The notes under the pieces are model-generated. The model was not told where the DNA came from, ran no database searches, and saw nothing but the letters and a program-made list of their open reading frames with translations. From NCBI GenBank assembly GCA_001304015.1, contig LJUY01000062.1, positions 1 to 15,637 of the forward strand: 15,637 nucleotides of DNA, in the 5' to 3' direction. The stretch comes from a candidate division Zixibacteria bacterium SM23_81 (GTDB lineage: Bacteria > SM23-81). The position numbers and the translations under genes are program-made. Below, in pieces: positions 1-6,287 of the stretch (its first letter is position 1; every line of letters begins with the position of its first letter).

Positions 1-49
1 TTAGCCCGGAGGATAAGAGTTCCTCGTGAGGCTGTTGGTCAGTTTTCTA

Positions 50-78
50 TTGACAACGCATATTTTATTATATATAAT
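50..78 (+). promoter_or_regulatory. Consensus sigma-70 promoter
   Basis: TTGACA at 50-55 and TATAAT at 73-78 are separated by exactly 17 bp, a full match to the sigma-70 consensus. Transcription would start near 84-86 and run towards the outer-membrane protein gene at 396, about 310 nt away. No better promoter is visible between 349 and that gene. Confidence 0.8.
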
Positions 79-83
79 GGCTT

Positions 84-349
84 TTCAATTTTGGGAATAG
101 GTGCTGAGAAGCTTTCCTGCTGGGTGAAGATTTCCTCCATATACCCATATGGGAGGAAACATACGGACGCTGTACTCGTATAAATTTTATGTCGCAACCG
201 CGCGAACCATTTCGTTTTTATCCCGCATTTGTGGACCCACGTGCCTGGTTCGTCAACATCGTTGATCAGCAACTGTCATAAAAAATTGCCACAGAGGTAA
301 GAAAAGGGGGTGGTTGTTATGCTGGTATGCAGTAACTAACCACTTTTTT
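84..349 (+). ncRNA. Terminator-capped leader or small RNA
   Basis: This is the stretch between the consensus promoter at 50-78 and an intrinsic terminator at 310-349. It would give a transcript of about 265 nt. A strong hairpin lies near its 5' end: TTTCCTCC at 131-138 pairs with GGAGGAAA at 152-159, and an inner ATAT/ATAT helix adds four pairs around a G bulge. A small TCAAC-atc-GTTGA hairpin lies near 250-265. It matches no RNA family I can recognise (not tmRNA, 6S, SRP or RNase P RNA). The gene at 396 starts 47 nt after the T-run, so the element may be an attenuator or riboswitch-like leader, or an independent small RNA. The RNA itself is inferred; only promoter, hairpins and terminator are seen. 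Confidence 0.4.
310..349 (+). terminator. Intrinsic terminator upstream of the first OMP gene
   Basis: GTGGTTGTTATGC at 310-322 pairs with GCA-g-TAAC-t-AACCAC at 329-343. That gives about 13 pairs with two single-base bulges and a 6-nt loop, followed directly by six T (344-349). It lies between a consensus promoter and the gene's ribosome binding site, which is the layout of transcription attenuation. Confidence 0.75.
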
Positions 350-395
350 GTTGTACTAAAAGAGGTTACCCGATTTAACAAAAGGGAGGATGACA

Positions 396-1046
396 ATGAA
401 ACGGCTTATCATACTCACAGTGGCCTTTGTGCTCATGTTCGCCATGTCTTCTTTCGCCTTTGAGCCAGGGCTCACAGGATACGGCCTGAAGGCTGGGGTG
501 AACATGGCTAACTTCAGCGGTGATGATGTTGACATTGAAGGTGCTGATAAAAAAATGAGACTTGGCTTTTCTGCTGGCGGTTTTGTCACATACAGTATCA
601 GCGAGATGTTCGCTCTACAGCCCGAAGTTTTTTATACGATGAAAGGAGCGAAATACGAGGCGGAAGATGGAGACGTCACCTTCAAATATGATTACTTGGA
701 AATACCAGTCTTGGCCAAGGTCACAATACCAACCGAGGGTAATATTGCGCCCAACTTGTTTATCGGTCCTGCGCTTGCTATTAATTTGAGTGCTAAAGCG
801 AAGGCGGATGTGGATATAGGGGGTTATGAAGCTGGGGTGGAGTTAGATGTAAAAGACTGGACAAAGAGCACTGACTTCGGGTTAGTTTTCGGCGCCGGTG
901 TCGATATCGGAATGCCTCACTCGGCAATCACGGTTGACGGCCGGTATGTTTTGGGACTGGCAACAACTCATGAGGCCGAAGAAGGAGAGGAAGAAGAGGA
1001 CATAAAGAACGGAGTGATTTCATTCATGGTTGGATATACCTTCTAA
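396..1046 (+). CDS. Outer-membrane beta-barrel protein (PorT/OMP_b-brl-like)
   Basis: A 216-residue secreted barrel protein. Residues 1-21 form a Sec signal peptide (basic MKR, hydrophobic core, SSFA cleavage site). The rest has alternating amphipathic strands, with phrases typical of small PorT-like barrels: GLKAGVNMANFSG near the mature N terminus, ALQPEVFYTMKGAKYE, YLEIPVLAKV, FGLVFGAGVDI, and a terminal strand ending VGYTF with the aromatic last residue used for BAM recognition. An acidic stretch (EEGEEEED) before the last strand is probably an extracellular loop. ATG 396 is chosen over the in-frame ATG 390 because the AGGGAGG site at 383-389 abuts 390 but lies about six bases from 396. 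Exact role unknown; likely a structural or small-solute barrel. Confidence 0.85.
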   Translation: MKRLIILTVAFVLMFAMSSFAFEPGLTGYGLKAGVNMANFSGDDVDIEGADKKMRLGFSAGGFVTYSISEMFALQPEVFYTMKGAKYEAEDGDVTFKYDYLEIPVLAKVTIPTEGNIAPNLFIGPALAINLSAKAKADVDIGGYEAGVELDVKDWTKSTDFGLVFGAGVDIGMPHSAITVDGRYVLGLATTHEAEEGEEEEDIKNGVISFMVGYTF

Positions 1047-1068
1047 TCATGATGTTGCGCTCGCTCAA

Positions 1069-1109
1069 ATCCGGGGTTGCCGATTCCCAAGGGCTCGGCA
1101 ACCCTGGAT
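1069..1109 (+). terminator. Terminator-like hairpin after the first OMP gene
   Basis: A 15-bp stem with one G-U pair joins 1069-1083 and 1095-1109 (core GGGTTGCCGA / TCGGCAACCC) around an 11-nt loop. It starts 22 nt after the stop codon. The T-tract that follows is weak (CTTTAATCTCTTC), so it may be a leaky terminator or a 3' stabilising hairpin. Confidence 0.6.
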
Positions 1110-1414
1110 CTTTAATCTCTTCTCCCTAAACTGAGCCTGCCGTCGGCATCTCGTTCACGCAGGGGAACGTCAGGGCGAAATCCAACGCAAGACAGTACCA
1201 CCTTCAGGCGACCTCTCATTTGGTCGCTTTTTTTATATCTGGATGCGCAGCACCATTGATCTGCAGAGAGCTCTGATGCATTCAGTTCTGGAGAAAAGCC
1301 CCTTATGGGGGGATAAATAGAAGGGGGTTTTGCATTGAATATCCATTCTGCGCAGAGAGAGTGAATTCGAAATCAGGCTTAGCGGATATTTCGGAGCTAA
1401 TAAAGAAATTTCTG
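1110..1414. other. Intergenic stretch without a supported gene
   Basis: No credible coding region is seen. At 1130-1207 there are small potential hairpins, TGCC-gtc-GGCA and CGTTC...GAACG, leading into the strong terminator at 1208-1234. Further on, AAAAGCCCC at 1294-1302 and GGGGGTTTT at 1323-1331 can pair with one mismatch, which could act as a weak bidirectional terminator. An antisense open frame at 1233-1421 shows no domain or ribosome binding site. Confidence 0.5.
1208..1234 (+). terminator. Intrinsic terminator
   Basis: GCGACC (1208-1213) pairs with GGTCGC (1222-1227) around an 8-nt loop, followed directly by seven T (1228-1234). It is a textbook rho-independent terminator. It is about 160 nt past the first OMP gene and 100 nt after another hairpin, so it either backs that one up or ends a separate short transcript. 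Confidence 0.8.
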
Positions 1415-1443
1415 TTGACAAACGCGATTAAAATAACTATAAT
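1415..1443 (+). promoter_or_regulatory. Consensus sigma-70 promoter for the second OMP gene
   Basis: TTGACA at 1415-1420 and TATAAT at 1438-1443 are separated by exactly 17 bp, again a full consensus match. The predicted start near 1450 gives a leader of about 215 nt before the ATG at 1666. Confidence 0.8.
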
Positions 1444-1449
1444 GCCCAA

Positions 1450-1665
1450 GGATTTTTTTACTTACTAAAAAATCTTTAGGATACTATTCAAGGACCTTTG
1501 AAAACCATAAACGGTTTCAAAGTACATATTCACCTATCGCGAGGAAATGAGAAGTACCAAGACCAGAAGCAAACAAGTTCGCACCGCCCATAGGACAATA
1601 TTTCTGCGGCTTCGAAAGTGCTGAAGCCGTCGCCTATTTGGTTTCGTAAAAAGGAGGGACGGGTC
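1450..1665 (+). promoter_or_regulatory. Structured 5' leader of the second OMP gene
   Basis: Three hairpins are visible: GATTTTTT / AAAAAATC (1451-1458 / 1467-1474); CTTTGAAAACC / GGTTTCAAAG (1496-1506 / 1513-1522, one A bulge, 6-nt loop); and CGGCTTC / GAAGCCG (1607-1613 / 1623-1629). The last ends 22 nt before the AAGGAGG ribosome binding site at 1651-1657. A 25-codon open frame (1547-1624) encodes a very basic peptide, but its GAGGA motif lies too close to its ATG. No internal terminator is seen. A regulatory role is inferred from leader length and structure. Confidence 0.4.
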
Positions 1666-2214
1666 ATGAAAAGCTTTTTGAGAGTACTCATAGGACTTTT
1701 AACCGTTCTTATGGCGGTTGAAACCGTTTTTGCTCAGACTGAAAAAGGAGATAAAGAGTTATCAATTGCAGCTTCATTCATGTCACGGAAAGAAGAGGGT
1801 GAAAGTGAAGCCTGGACCGCATTTAATATTCCGGTTCGTTTAGGATTTTTTGTAACCGAAAATGTGGAGGTAGAGCCAGAAATACTATTGACGAAATATG
1901 AGGAAGAAGATGCCGGCTATGTTCTCTCCGGGAATCTAGCTTACAATATTACTCTTTCAGATCCAGAGTCTAAGACAATGCCATTTTTCCTTGGTGGTTT
2001 CGGATTTTCCAATACCATCATATATTTGCCTAATTTCGCCTGGCCTGGCTCAGAAGATGAGACCTGGACTGTAGTGAATTTGGGAGGGGGTTTCAAATTC
2101 TTCATGGCAAAACAGGCTGCTCTCCGTTTTGAATATCGGTTTCAGCAATTCTCTGGTGACTGGGATTTTACTTACCATAATATATTCCTCGGTGTTTCAG
2201 CATTTTTTGAATAA
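1666..2214 (+). CDS. Small outer-membrane beta-barrel protein
   Basis: A 182-residue secreted protein. Residues 1-23 form a signal peptide (MKSFLRV, hydrophobic core, VFA cleavage before Q24). The mature part alternates polar and hydrophobic residues, as in eight-stranded OmpA/OmpX-like or OMP_b-brl barrels: FNIPVRLGFFVTENVEVEPE, YVLSGNLAYNITL, FFLGGFGFSN, VVNLGGGFKFFMAKQAALR, and a last strand NIFLGVSAFFE. ATG 1666 follows AAGGAGG at 1651-1657 with eight bases between; the upstream in-frame TTG at 1618 lacks such a site and would put 16 non-signal residues ahead of the signal peptide. It is not a recognisable duplicate of the barrel at 396. Its own consensus promoter indicates a separate unit. 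Function beyond an envelope barrel is unknown. Confidence 0.8.
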   Translation: MKSFLRVLIGLLTVLMAVETVFAQTEKGDKELSIAASFMSRKEEGESEAWTAFNIPVRLGFFVTENVEVEPEILLTKYEEEDAGYVLSGNLAYNITLSDPESKTMPFFLGGFGFSNTIIYLPNFAWPGSEDETWTVVNLGGGFKFFMAKQAALRFEYRFQQFSGDWDFTYHNIFLGVSAFFE

Positions 2215-2407
2215 CCGATGCCTTAAGTTCTATGGCTTTAAGAAAATGTAGCTCCGGCTAAGTTCTTTATTTTACTCGCTTTGCCCAAGGGAAGTTTCTA
2301 GATGAAAGTCCGAGCTTGGTCGAGCAATTCATCCTACTAAGTGTCAACTAGGATTCTCTCCTCCCCAGAGAGCATTCACCGGTGGTTATTTACCTCTCTC
2401 CACCGGC

Positions 2408-3304
2408 CTACCTCGCCACCTTCAAAACCCCTTCCTCCCTCCTGACCGCTAGGTAGATGCCCCCCAGAACCATGACCCCGCCGACCAGCGTCAGCTCAGG
2501 CGGCACTTCACTAAAAACGAAATAAGCCAGCACCGAGGCCCCGATGGGCTCGCCCAGCAGGCTCACGCTGATGATATAGGCCCGTAAATATTTCAAGGCC
2601 CAGTTGAACATGGTGTGTCCCAAGTGAGTGGGGACCAGGGCCAGGAGGATTAGCCACAGGTAAGTCTGTCCGGGATATCCCGCCATCTTGACTCGAAAAG
2701 CCAGACAGCAGACTCCCAGCAGAACAGCCGCGGTGCTGTAGGCCAGGAAGATGTAGGGCAATAAAGGCAGCTCCTGGCGCACCTTGCGACCGGTGACCAT
2801 GTACAGGGCGGCCAGCAGCCCCCCGGCCAGGGCAAGTCCGTTGCCGGTCAGGGTCTCGCGCCCCACCCGCAGGTCGCCTCCACCGATGATGAGGCTGCCC
2901 AGCAGAGCGATGACCACGGCAAGCAGAACGACCCTGGAGACCCTCTCTTTGATGCCGAAGTGGGACAGCAGGACGGCGAAGATCGACTGAGTGGACACCA
3001 GGATCATGGAGCTAGCCACGGAGGTGTAGGACAGGGACGCCACCCAGGTGCCCATGTGAATGCCGAGAAAAAGACCGGCCAGCACGGCTCGCATCAGAAG
3101 AGCCTTGCTCAAGCCGGTCAACTGGGTCCATCCGCGCCATGCTATCAAGGGCACAAGCACCAGGGAGGCCAGGGCCATCCGGTAAAAGGCCACCGCCAGC
3201 GGAGGGGCTTGACACAGCCGGATGAAGATGGCCGCGAAGGAGACGGCGGCGATACCCAGCCCAACAGCAAAATATGGGGGAATCCGAGGTGCCGATTCTT
3301 TCAT
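2408..3304 (-). CDS. EamA/DMT-family inner-membrane transporter
   Basis: A 298-residue, very hydrophobic protein with about ten membrane segments arranged as two EamA repeats. Repeat one includes GIAAVSFAAIFIRLCQAPP, then ALASLVLVPLIAWRG and SLSYTSVASSMILVSTQSIF. Repeat two includes GGLLAALYMVTGRKVRQ, then ALKYLRAYIISVSLLGEP and VGGVMVLGGIYLAVR. The YTSVASS...STQSIF and SVSLLGEPIGASVLAY phrases are typical of drug/metabolite transporters of the RhaT/YdcZ type, which export amino acids or small metabolites. The ATG at 3304 overlaps the TGA of the upstream GNAT gene (ATGA), indicating translational coupling; a TTG two codons earlier is a less likely start. The substrate cannot be told; linkage to two acetyltransferases allows, but does not show, export of an acetylated compound. 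Confidence 0.9.
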   Translation of the reverse strand: MKESAPRIPPYFAVGLGIAAVSFAAIFIRLCQAPPLAVAFYRMALASLVLVPLIAWRGWTQLTGLSKALLMRAVLAGLFLGIHMGTWVASLSYTSVASSMILVSTQSIFAVLLSHFGIKERVSRVVLLAVVIALLGSLIIGGGDLRVGRETLTGNGLALAGGLLAALYMVTGRKVRQELPLLPYIFLAYSTAAVLLGVCCLAFRVKMAGYPGQTYLWLILLALVPTHLGHTMFNWALKYLRAYIISVSLLGEPIGASVLAYFVFSEVPPELTLVGGVMVLGGIYLAVRREEGVLKVAR

Positions 3305-4215
3305 TCCCAAGATCCCGGAATGGTTATATCCCCTCCCACCCGAACAGCCCTCTCCAACGTCTCGCCGCTGAGCTCATAGACCACCACCCGGGTCGGCTCC
3401 TCTAACCGAAATCCCGCTGCCAGCAGGAGCGGTGCCGAGCTCTCCGGCACCATGGAGATGAGTTCCCTGAATCCCAGACGCTCGGCGGCGATTCTGAACT
3501 GTCCGGCCAAAGCCGTTATAGTCCGATCATCTCCGTCTATAACGCCCAGAGCGGCCTTGGGCCCATGGCGCTGCTTCAGGAAAAGGGCCAGCCCGCTGAT
3601 CTTTCCCAGGCTGCGGGCCACCAAAGCCCCTCCTTCAGCCACAACCCGCTCCACAAACGGGCGGTCTAGAGCCTTGAAGATCCAGCCCCAGGCGAAAAGC
3701 CCCTTCATCTGCCGGAAATTTGATGATTTTTCGAGAAGAGCCAGGATTTTATCCACGTCTTCCATCCCACCCTGAGCCTCGCGGGGGAGGTCACCCTTCT
3801 TGGACTGGGCCAATAACCGCCGGCACGGAAAGAGAAACCGAAAGCCGCCCTGTTCTCCCATATGCCTGCTGGCTTGATTGTCGAATACGGTGGAGAACCG
3901 AACGGTGGTTGGTTTCAGTTTTTTCACTATCTCCATAGCCCTCTGGTTCAGAGCCCAGGCGATCCCCTTGGACTGCTGGAGGGGGTCGACTCGCAACCCC
4001 TCCAGCCACACCTCTCCGGGCGCCAGCACCGTGACCTTATTCGTTCCCACAGTTCGGCCATCTAACTCGGCCACCAAGAGAGCCCCGAAAGGCTCTTCCA
4101 GCCACTGATCCCAGACTCGGGGGAGATAGTCGTGACCCTCCCAGATCTTGGCGCTGAAGGAGACGACGGCTTTTCGGTCTGAGGGCCGGGCCTCTCTGAT
4201 GATTAATTTTCCCAC
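3301..4215 (-). CDS. GNAT-family N-acetyltransferase
   Basis: A 304-residue protein with an N-terminal GNAT fold (about residues 3-130): LIIREARPSDRKAV opening, GALLVAELDGRTVGTNKVTVL strands, then motif A LEGLRVDPLQQSKGIAWAL (72-90), where QQSKGIA replaces the usual Q/R-x-x-G-x-G/A acetyl-CoA loop. The HDYLPRVWDQWL segment near residue 28 and this layout recall histidine N-acetyltransferase (NAT16-like) proteins, but that is only a resemblance. The C-terminal half (about 150-300) looks like a second, degenerate GNAT-like half with GGALVARSLGKISGLALF. Start: GTG 4215, preceded by GAGGAG six bases upstream. It lies 125 bp after the Eis-like gene and is coupled to the EamA transporter. Substrate unknown. 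Confidence 0.85.
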   Translation of the reverse strand: MGKLIIREARPSDRKAVVSFSAKIWEGHDYLPRVWDQWLEEPFGALLVAELDGRTVGTNKVTVLAPGEVWLEGLRVDPLQQSKGIAWALNQRAMEIVKKLKPTTVRFSTVFDNQASRHMGEQGGFRFLFPCRRLLAQSKKGDLPREAQGGMEDVDKILALLEKSSNFRQMKGLFAWGWIFKALDRPFVERVVAEGGALVARSLGKISGLALFLKQRHGPKAALGVIDGDDRTITALAGQFRIAAERLGFRELISMVPESSAPLLLAAGFRLEEPTRVVVYELSGETLERAVRVGGDITIPGSWE

Positions 4216-4267
4216 AGGGGACTCCTCACCGAACGAATAGACTTGGACTCTCTTGTTTCACAGAAAT

Positions 4268-4327
4268 TCACTTGCCTGGGGACGATATCGGAGGGGCGCA
4301 CTGGCAGTCGATCCAATTGGCGTTCAT
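4268..4327 (-). CDS. Possible 19-codon small ORF
   Basis: The gap between the Eis-like gene and the GNAT gene holds a 19-codon frame reading MNANWIDCQCAPPISSPGK. Its ATG is five bases after a GGGAG site (within 4331-4340) that directly follows the upstream stop codon. There is no recognisable family. Frames this short arise easily by chance, so only the well-placed ribosome binding site supports it. Confidence 0.15.
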   Translation of the reverse strand: MNANWIDCQCAPPISSPGK

Positions 4328-4340
4328 CGACTCTCCCTTC

Positions 4341-5519
4341 TCAGAAGATGTCGTTCATGTAGGGTCGGGATTCGCGGAAGATCTCATGGGCCAGCTCCAG
4401 AGCTCGTGAATCGTGAATCTGCACCCGGCCAATGGCCACCGCCTCTTCGAAATTTAAATAGCCGCAGTAAATCTGGGTAAGGGTAAGGATGTCACAGGAC
4501 AGGTCAACAGGATCCTGAGTTTCTTCCAACTTGCCTTGGCCATTGGACACGCTGAGGCGAAAAGTCCCTTTGTTCCAGGACGCCAGAGAGTCCTCGAGCT
4601 GGAAGACCATCTCTCCCCGGGCCTCTGGCCAGTAGTCCTTACTCTCCCAGGCCGATTTGAGGTCCACGATGCGAGCCATGAAGGAGGGCTTGATCCTGAC
4701 CTCCATGCGGGGATTGTTCAGATAGCAGATGGTCAGATCGTCAATCGGGACGGTCAAAATAACCTTCTGGGCTTGAGAGCGGTGATTGAAAAGAAAGTTG
4801 AGAAGCCCGCAACGCGCCTCATGGTCCAATGCAATCAGTTCTCTCACCTGGACGGTCCGTTTGAACTCCCCGTGATCGACGATTTCGTAGATGATGTATC
4901 CTCGGATGTTCCCCCTGGATTGCCACAGGTAGGAGTGCCTTTTCCGCTCAGCCCCCATCATTACCCATTTCCGCCAGTATTGCTCATCCCGGACCAAGGA
5001 GCAGGTTCGCCCTTTAGAAAAGGTCTCGTATATTTCATTGATGATGGCGATCTTTTCGGGGCCTGCGGGCACCATTTCTCCCGGAGGCGTCGGGATTCCG
5101 GAGAGGGCTGATAGGTCAAGGGTATAGATCTTCCAATCTCCAGCATGTTCGTACCCAAACCTGCGGTAGTACTCGAAAGAGAAGGGGAAGAGAATGGAGA
5201 TGGGAAATTCTCTCTGGCGCATCTCCTCGATACAGTGTTCCATGAGATGACGCACATACCCGCGACGTCGTTCCTCCGGAGGGGTGGCCACCCAGGCGAT
5301 CCTACCCATGGGGATGGCTTTTTGGTTGAACCAAACCTTCCCGGGAAGGAGCTGCAAGCCCGACTTCATCTTACCATCGCGGAACAAAGCCCTGGTGGCA
5401 GACAGGTCCAGGTCATCTCCGAGATAATGCTTCACTTGGTTGGGAGCAAGCACGAAGGCTTGGGTGATAATCTCGCGGAAACGGCTCAGTTCTGCGCGCC
5501 GTATTTTTCGTATTTCCAC
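4341..5519 (-). CDS. Eis-type GNAT acetyltransferase with SCP2-like C-terminal domain
   Basis: A 392-residue protein of the Eis (enhanced intracellular survival) family, which acetylates amines such as aminoglycosides or lysines using acetyl-CoA. Motif A reads VATPPEERRRGY (about 77-88), the R-R-x-G-Y/x acetyl-CoA loop. The family-specific ISILFPFSFEYYRRFGYE follows at about 107-124. A second GNAT-like region sits mid-protein. The C terminus (about 280-392) matches the SCP2-like domain: ARIVDLKSAW, then GTFRLSVSNGQGKLEE, and an end of RPYMNDIF. The length suits the family. I chose GTG 5519 because AAGGAA lies six bases upstream and the protein then starts MEIRKIRRAEL, like relatives; ATG 5546 (GGAG touching it) and TTG 5552 are alternatives. 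Not closely mycobacterial; substrate unknown. Confidence 0.9.
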   Translation of the reverse strand: MEIRKIRRAELSRFREIITQAFVLAPNQVKHYLGDDLDLSATRALFRDGKMKSGLQLLPGKVWFNQKAIPMGRIAWVATPPEERRRGYVRHLMEHCIEEMRQREFPISILFPFSFEYYRRFGYEHAGDWKIYTLDLSALSGIPTPPGEMVPAGPEKIAIINEIYETFSKGRTCSLVRDEQYWRKWVMMGAERKRHSYLWQSRGNIRGYIIYEIVDHGEFKRTVQVRELIALDHEARCGLLNFLFNHRSQAQKVILTVPIDDLTICYLNNPRMEVRIKPSFMARIVDLKSAWESKDYWPEARGEMVFQLEDSLASWNKGTFRLSVSNGQGKLEETQDPVDLSCDILTLTQIYCGYLNFEEAVAIGRVQIHDSRALELAHEIFRESRPYMNDIF

Positions 5520-5630
5520 ACCGAGTTCCTTCTGTAGGTACTTCATCTCCAACGCATTCGCAGCGCGTGGTGACAGTGACCATCTTCTGAAGGCAAAAGG
5601 TGGCTGATGTGCCCAAGCACCTAGAACAGG

Positions 5631-6254
5631 TCACCTGGATAACTTTTGCCAGTGCAATGCTGGTGCTTTTCTCCGGACCATCTCTTTCCACTCATGTAAA
5701 AGAGAAAGGGACTTTTTGGCATTGTCCGCGTTGTAAATAAATGCTTTTTCTGGCATCATCTCCGCCAACAGCTCCGGCCTATGCTGCGAGGCCCATTCAA
5801 TAAGAGGGTCGAGTATTTTCCCAATGGCTTGCTCCGTCTCGGGAGCCAGCTCTGCTCTCACAGACTGTATCAGACCGTTTCGGACCATAAAAGTTGCCAT
5901 GTAGCGAGCTCTCTGAATGCCGGAAGCCTTGAGCCAATCGTTTGTCTCCTCCAACTGACACATCACCGAATCGCCCCTGGTTCTGAATTGGTCACAAGAC
6001 ATATGGATGTTCAGGACAAAATCATATTCTGTCAACTCTCGGACTTGCTTTTTGCCCTGAAGCGAAACTTGTCCAATTATCTCAAAGCTTGCATCTTCTG
6101 CGTACAAGGCCAGCACTCCATCCAGATCGTGATTATTGTAAGCCTCCTGGTAAGATTTGACGATGCTGGCAGGCTTCGGTGAACAGGATAGGGCAGCGAA
6201 GATCAACAAGGACAGAACGGAGAGAAAGACATCCCAGTTTCTCTTCTCTCTCAT
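5631..6254 (-). CDS. Putative lipoprotein with NTF2/SnoaL-like domain
   Basis: A 207-residue protein. Residues 1-24 form a signal sequence (REKR, hydrophobic core LSVLSLLIFAALS) ending at Cys24. The lipobox AALSC is loose, so lipidation is likely but not certain. Residues about 28-140 read as an NTF2/SnoaL-like fold: SIVKSYQEAYNNHDLDGVL, LYAEDASFEIIG, then LQGKKQVREL and a final strand FMVRNGLIQSVRAE. Such domains bind small ligands or act as loose isomerase-like scaffolds; no catalytic residues can be assigned. The C-terminal helix-rich tail (145-207) is unassigned. The start is secure: AAGGAGG lies nine bases before ATG 6254. It starts 33 bp after the mutY stop, so the two are probably co-transcribed, though no functional link is evident. 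Confidence 0.75.
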   Translation of the reverse strand: MREKRNWDVFLSVLSLLIFAALSCSPKPASIVKSYQEAYNNHDLDGVLALYAEDASFEIIGQVSLQGKKQVRELTEYDFVLNIHMSCDQFRTRGDSVMCQLEETNDWLKASGIQRARYMATFMVRNGLIQSVRAELAPETEQAIGKILDPLIEWASQHRPELLAEMMPEKAFIYNADNAKKSLSLLHEWKEMVRRKAPALHWQKLSR

Positions 6255-6287
6255 GGTGAACCACCTCCTTCTGTGATGAAGAGATCC

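Noticed and set aside
39-272. Minus-strand frame of 77 codons near the left edge
   Set aside because: It runs through the consensus promoter and leader on the other strand and has no recognisable motif or convincing ribosome site.
1165-1234. Resemblance to a c-di-GMP-I (GEMM) riboswitch, from CACGCAGGG and ACGCAA motifs
   Set aside because: The conserved helices and tetraloop receptor cannot be laid out, and no gene follows the terminator closely.
2215-2407. Terminators between the convergent second OMP gene and the EamA gene
   Set aside because: A 7-bp CCGGTGG / CCACCGG stem (2379-2385 / 2400-2406) and weaker stems are present, but none is followed by a T-run on either strand, so no terminator is called.
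2960-3379. Open frame of 139 codons on the plus strand
   Set aside because: It is antisense to the EamA and GNAT genes; its Gly/His/Gln-rich composition is typical of a shadow frame.
4536-5111. Open frame of 191 codons on the plus strand
   Set aside because: It is antisense to the Eis-like gene, with low-complexity composition and no family features.
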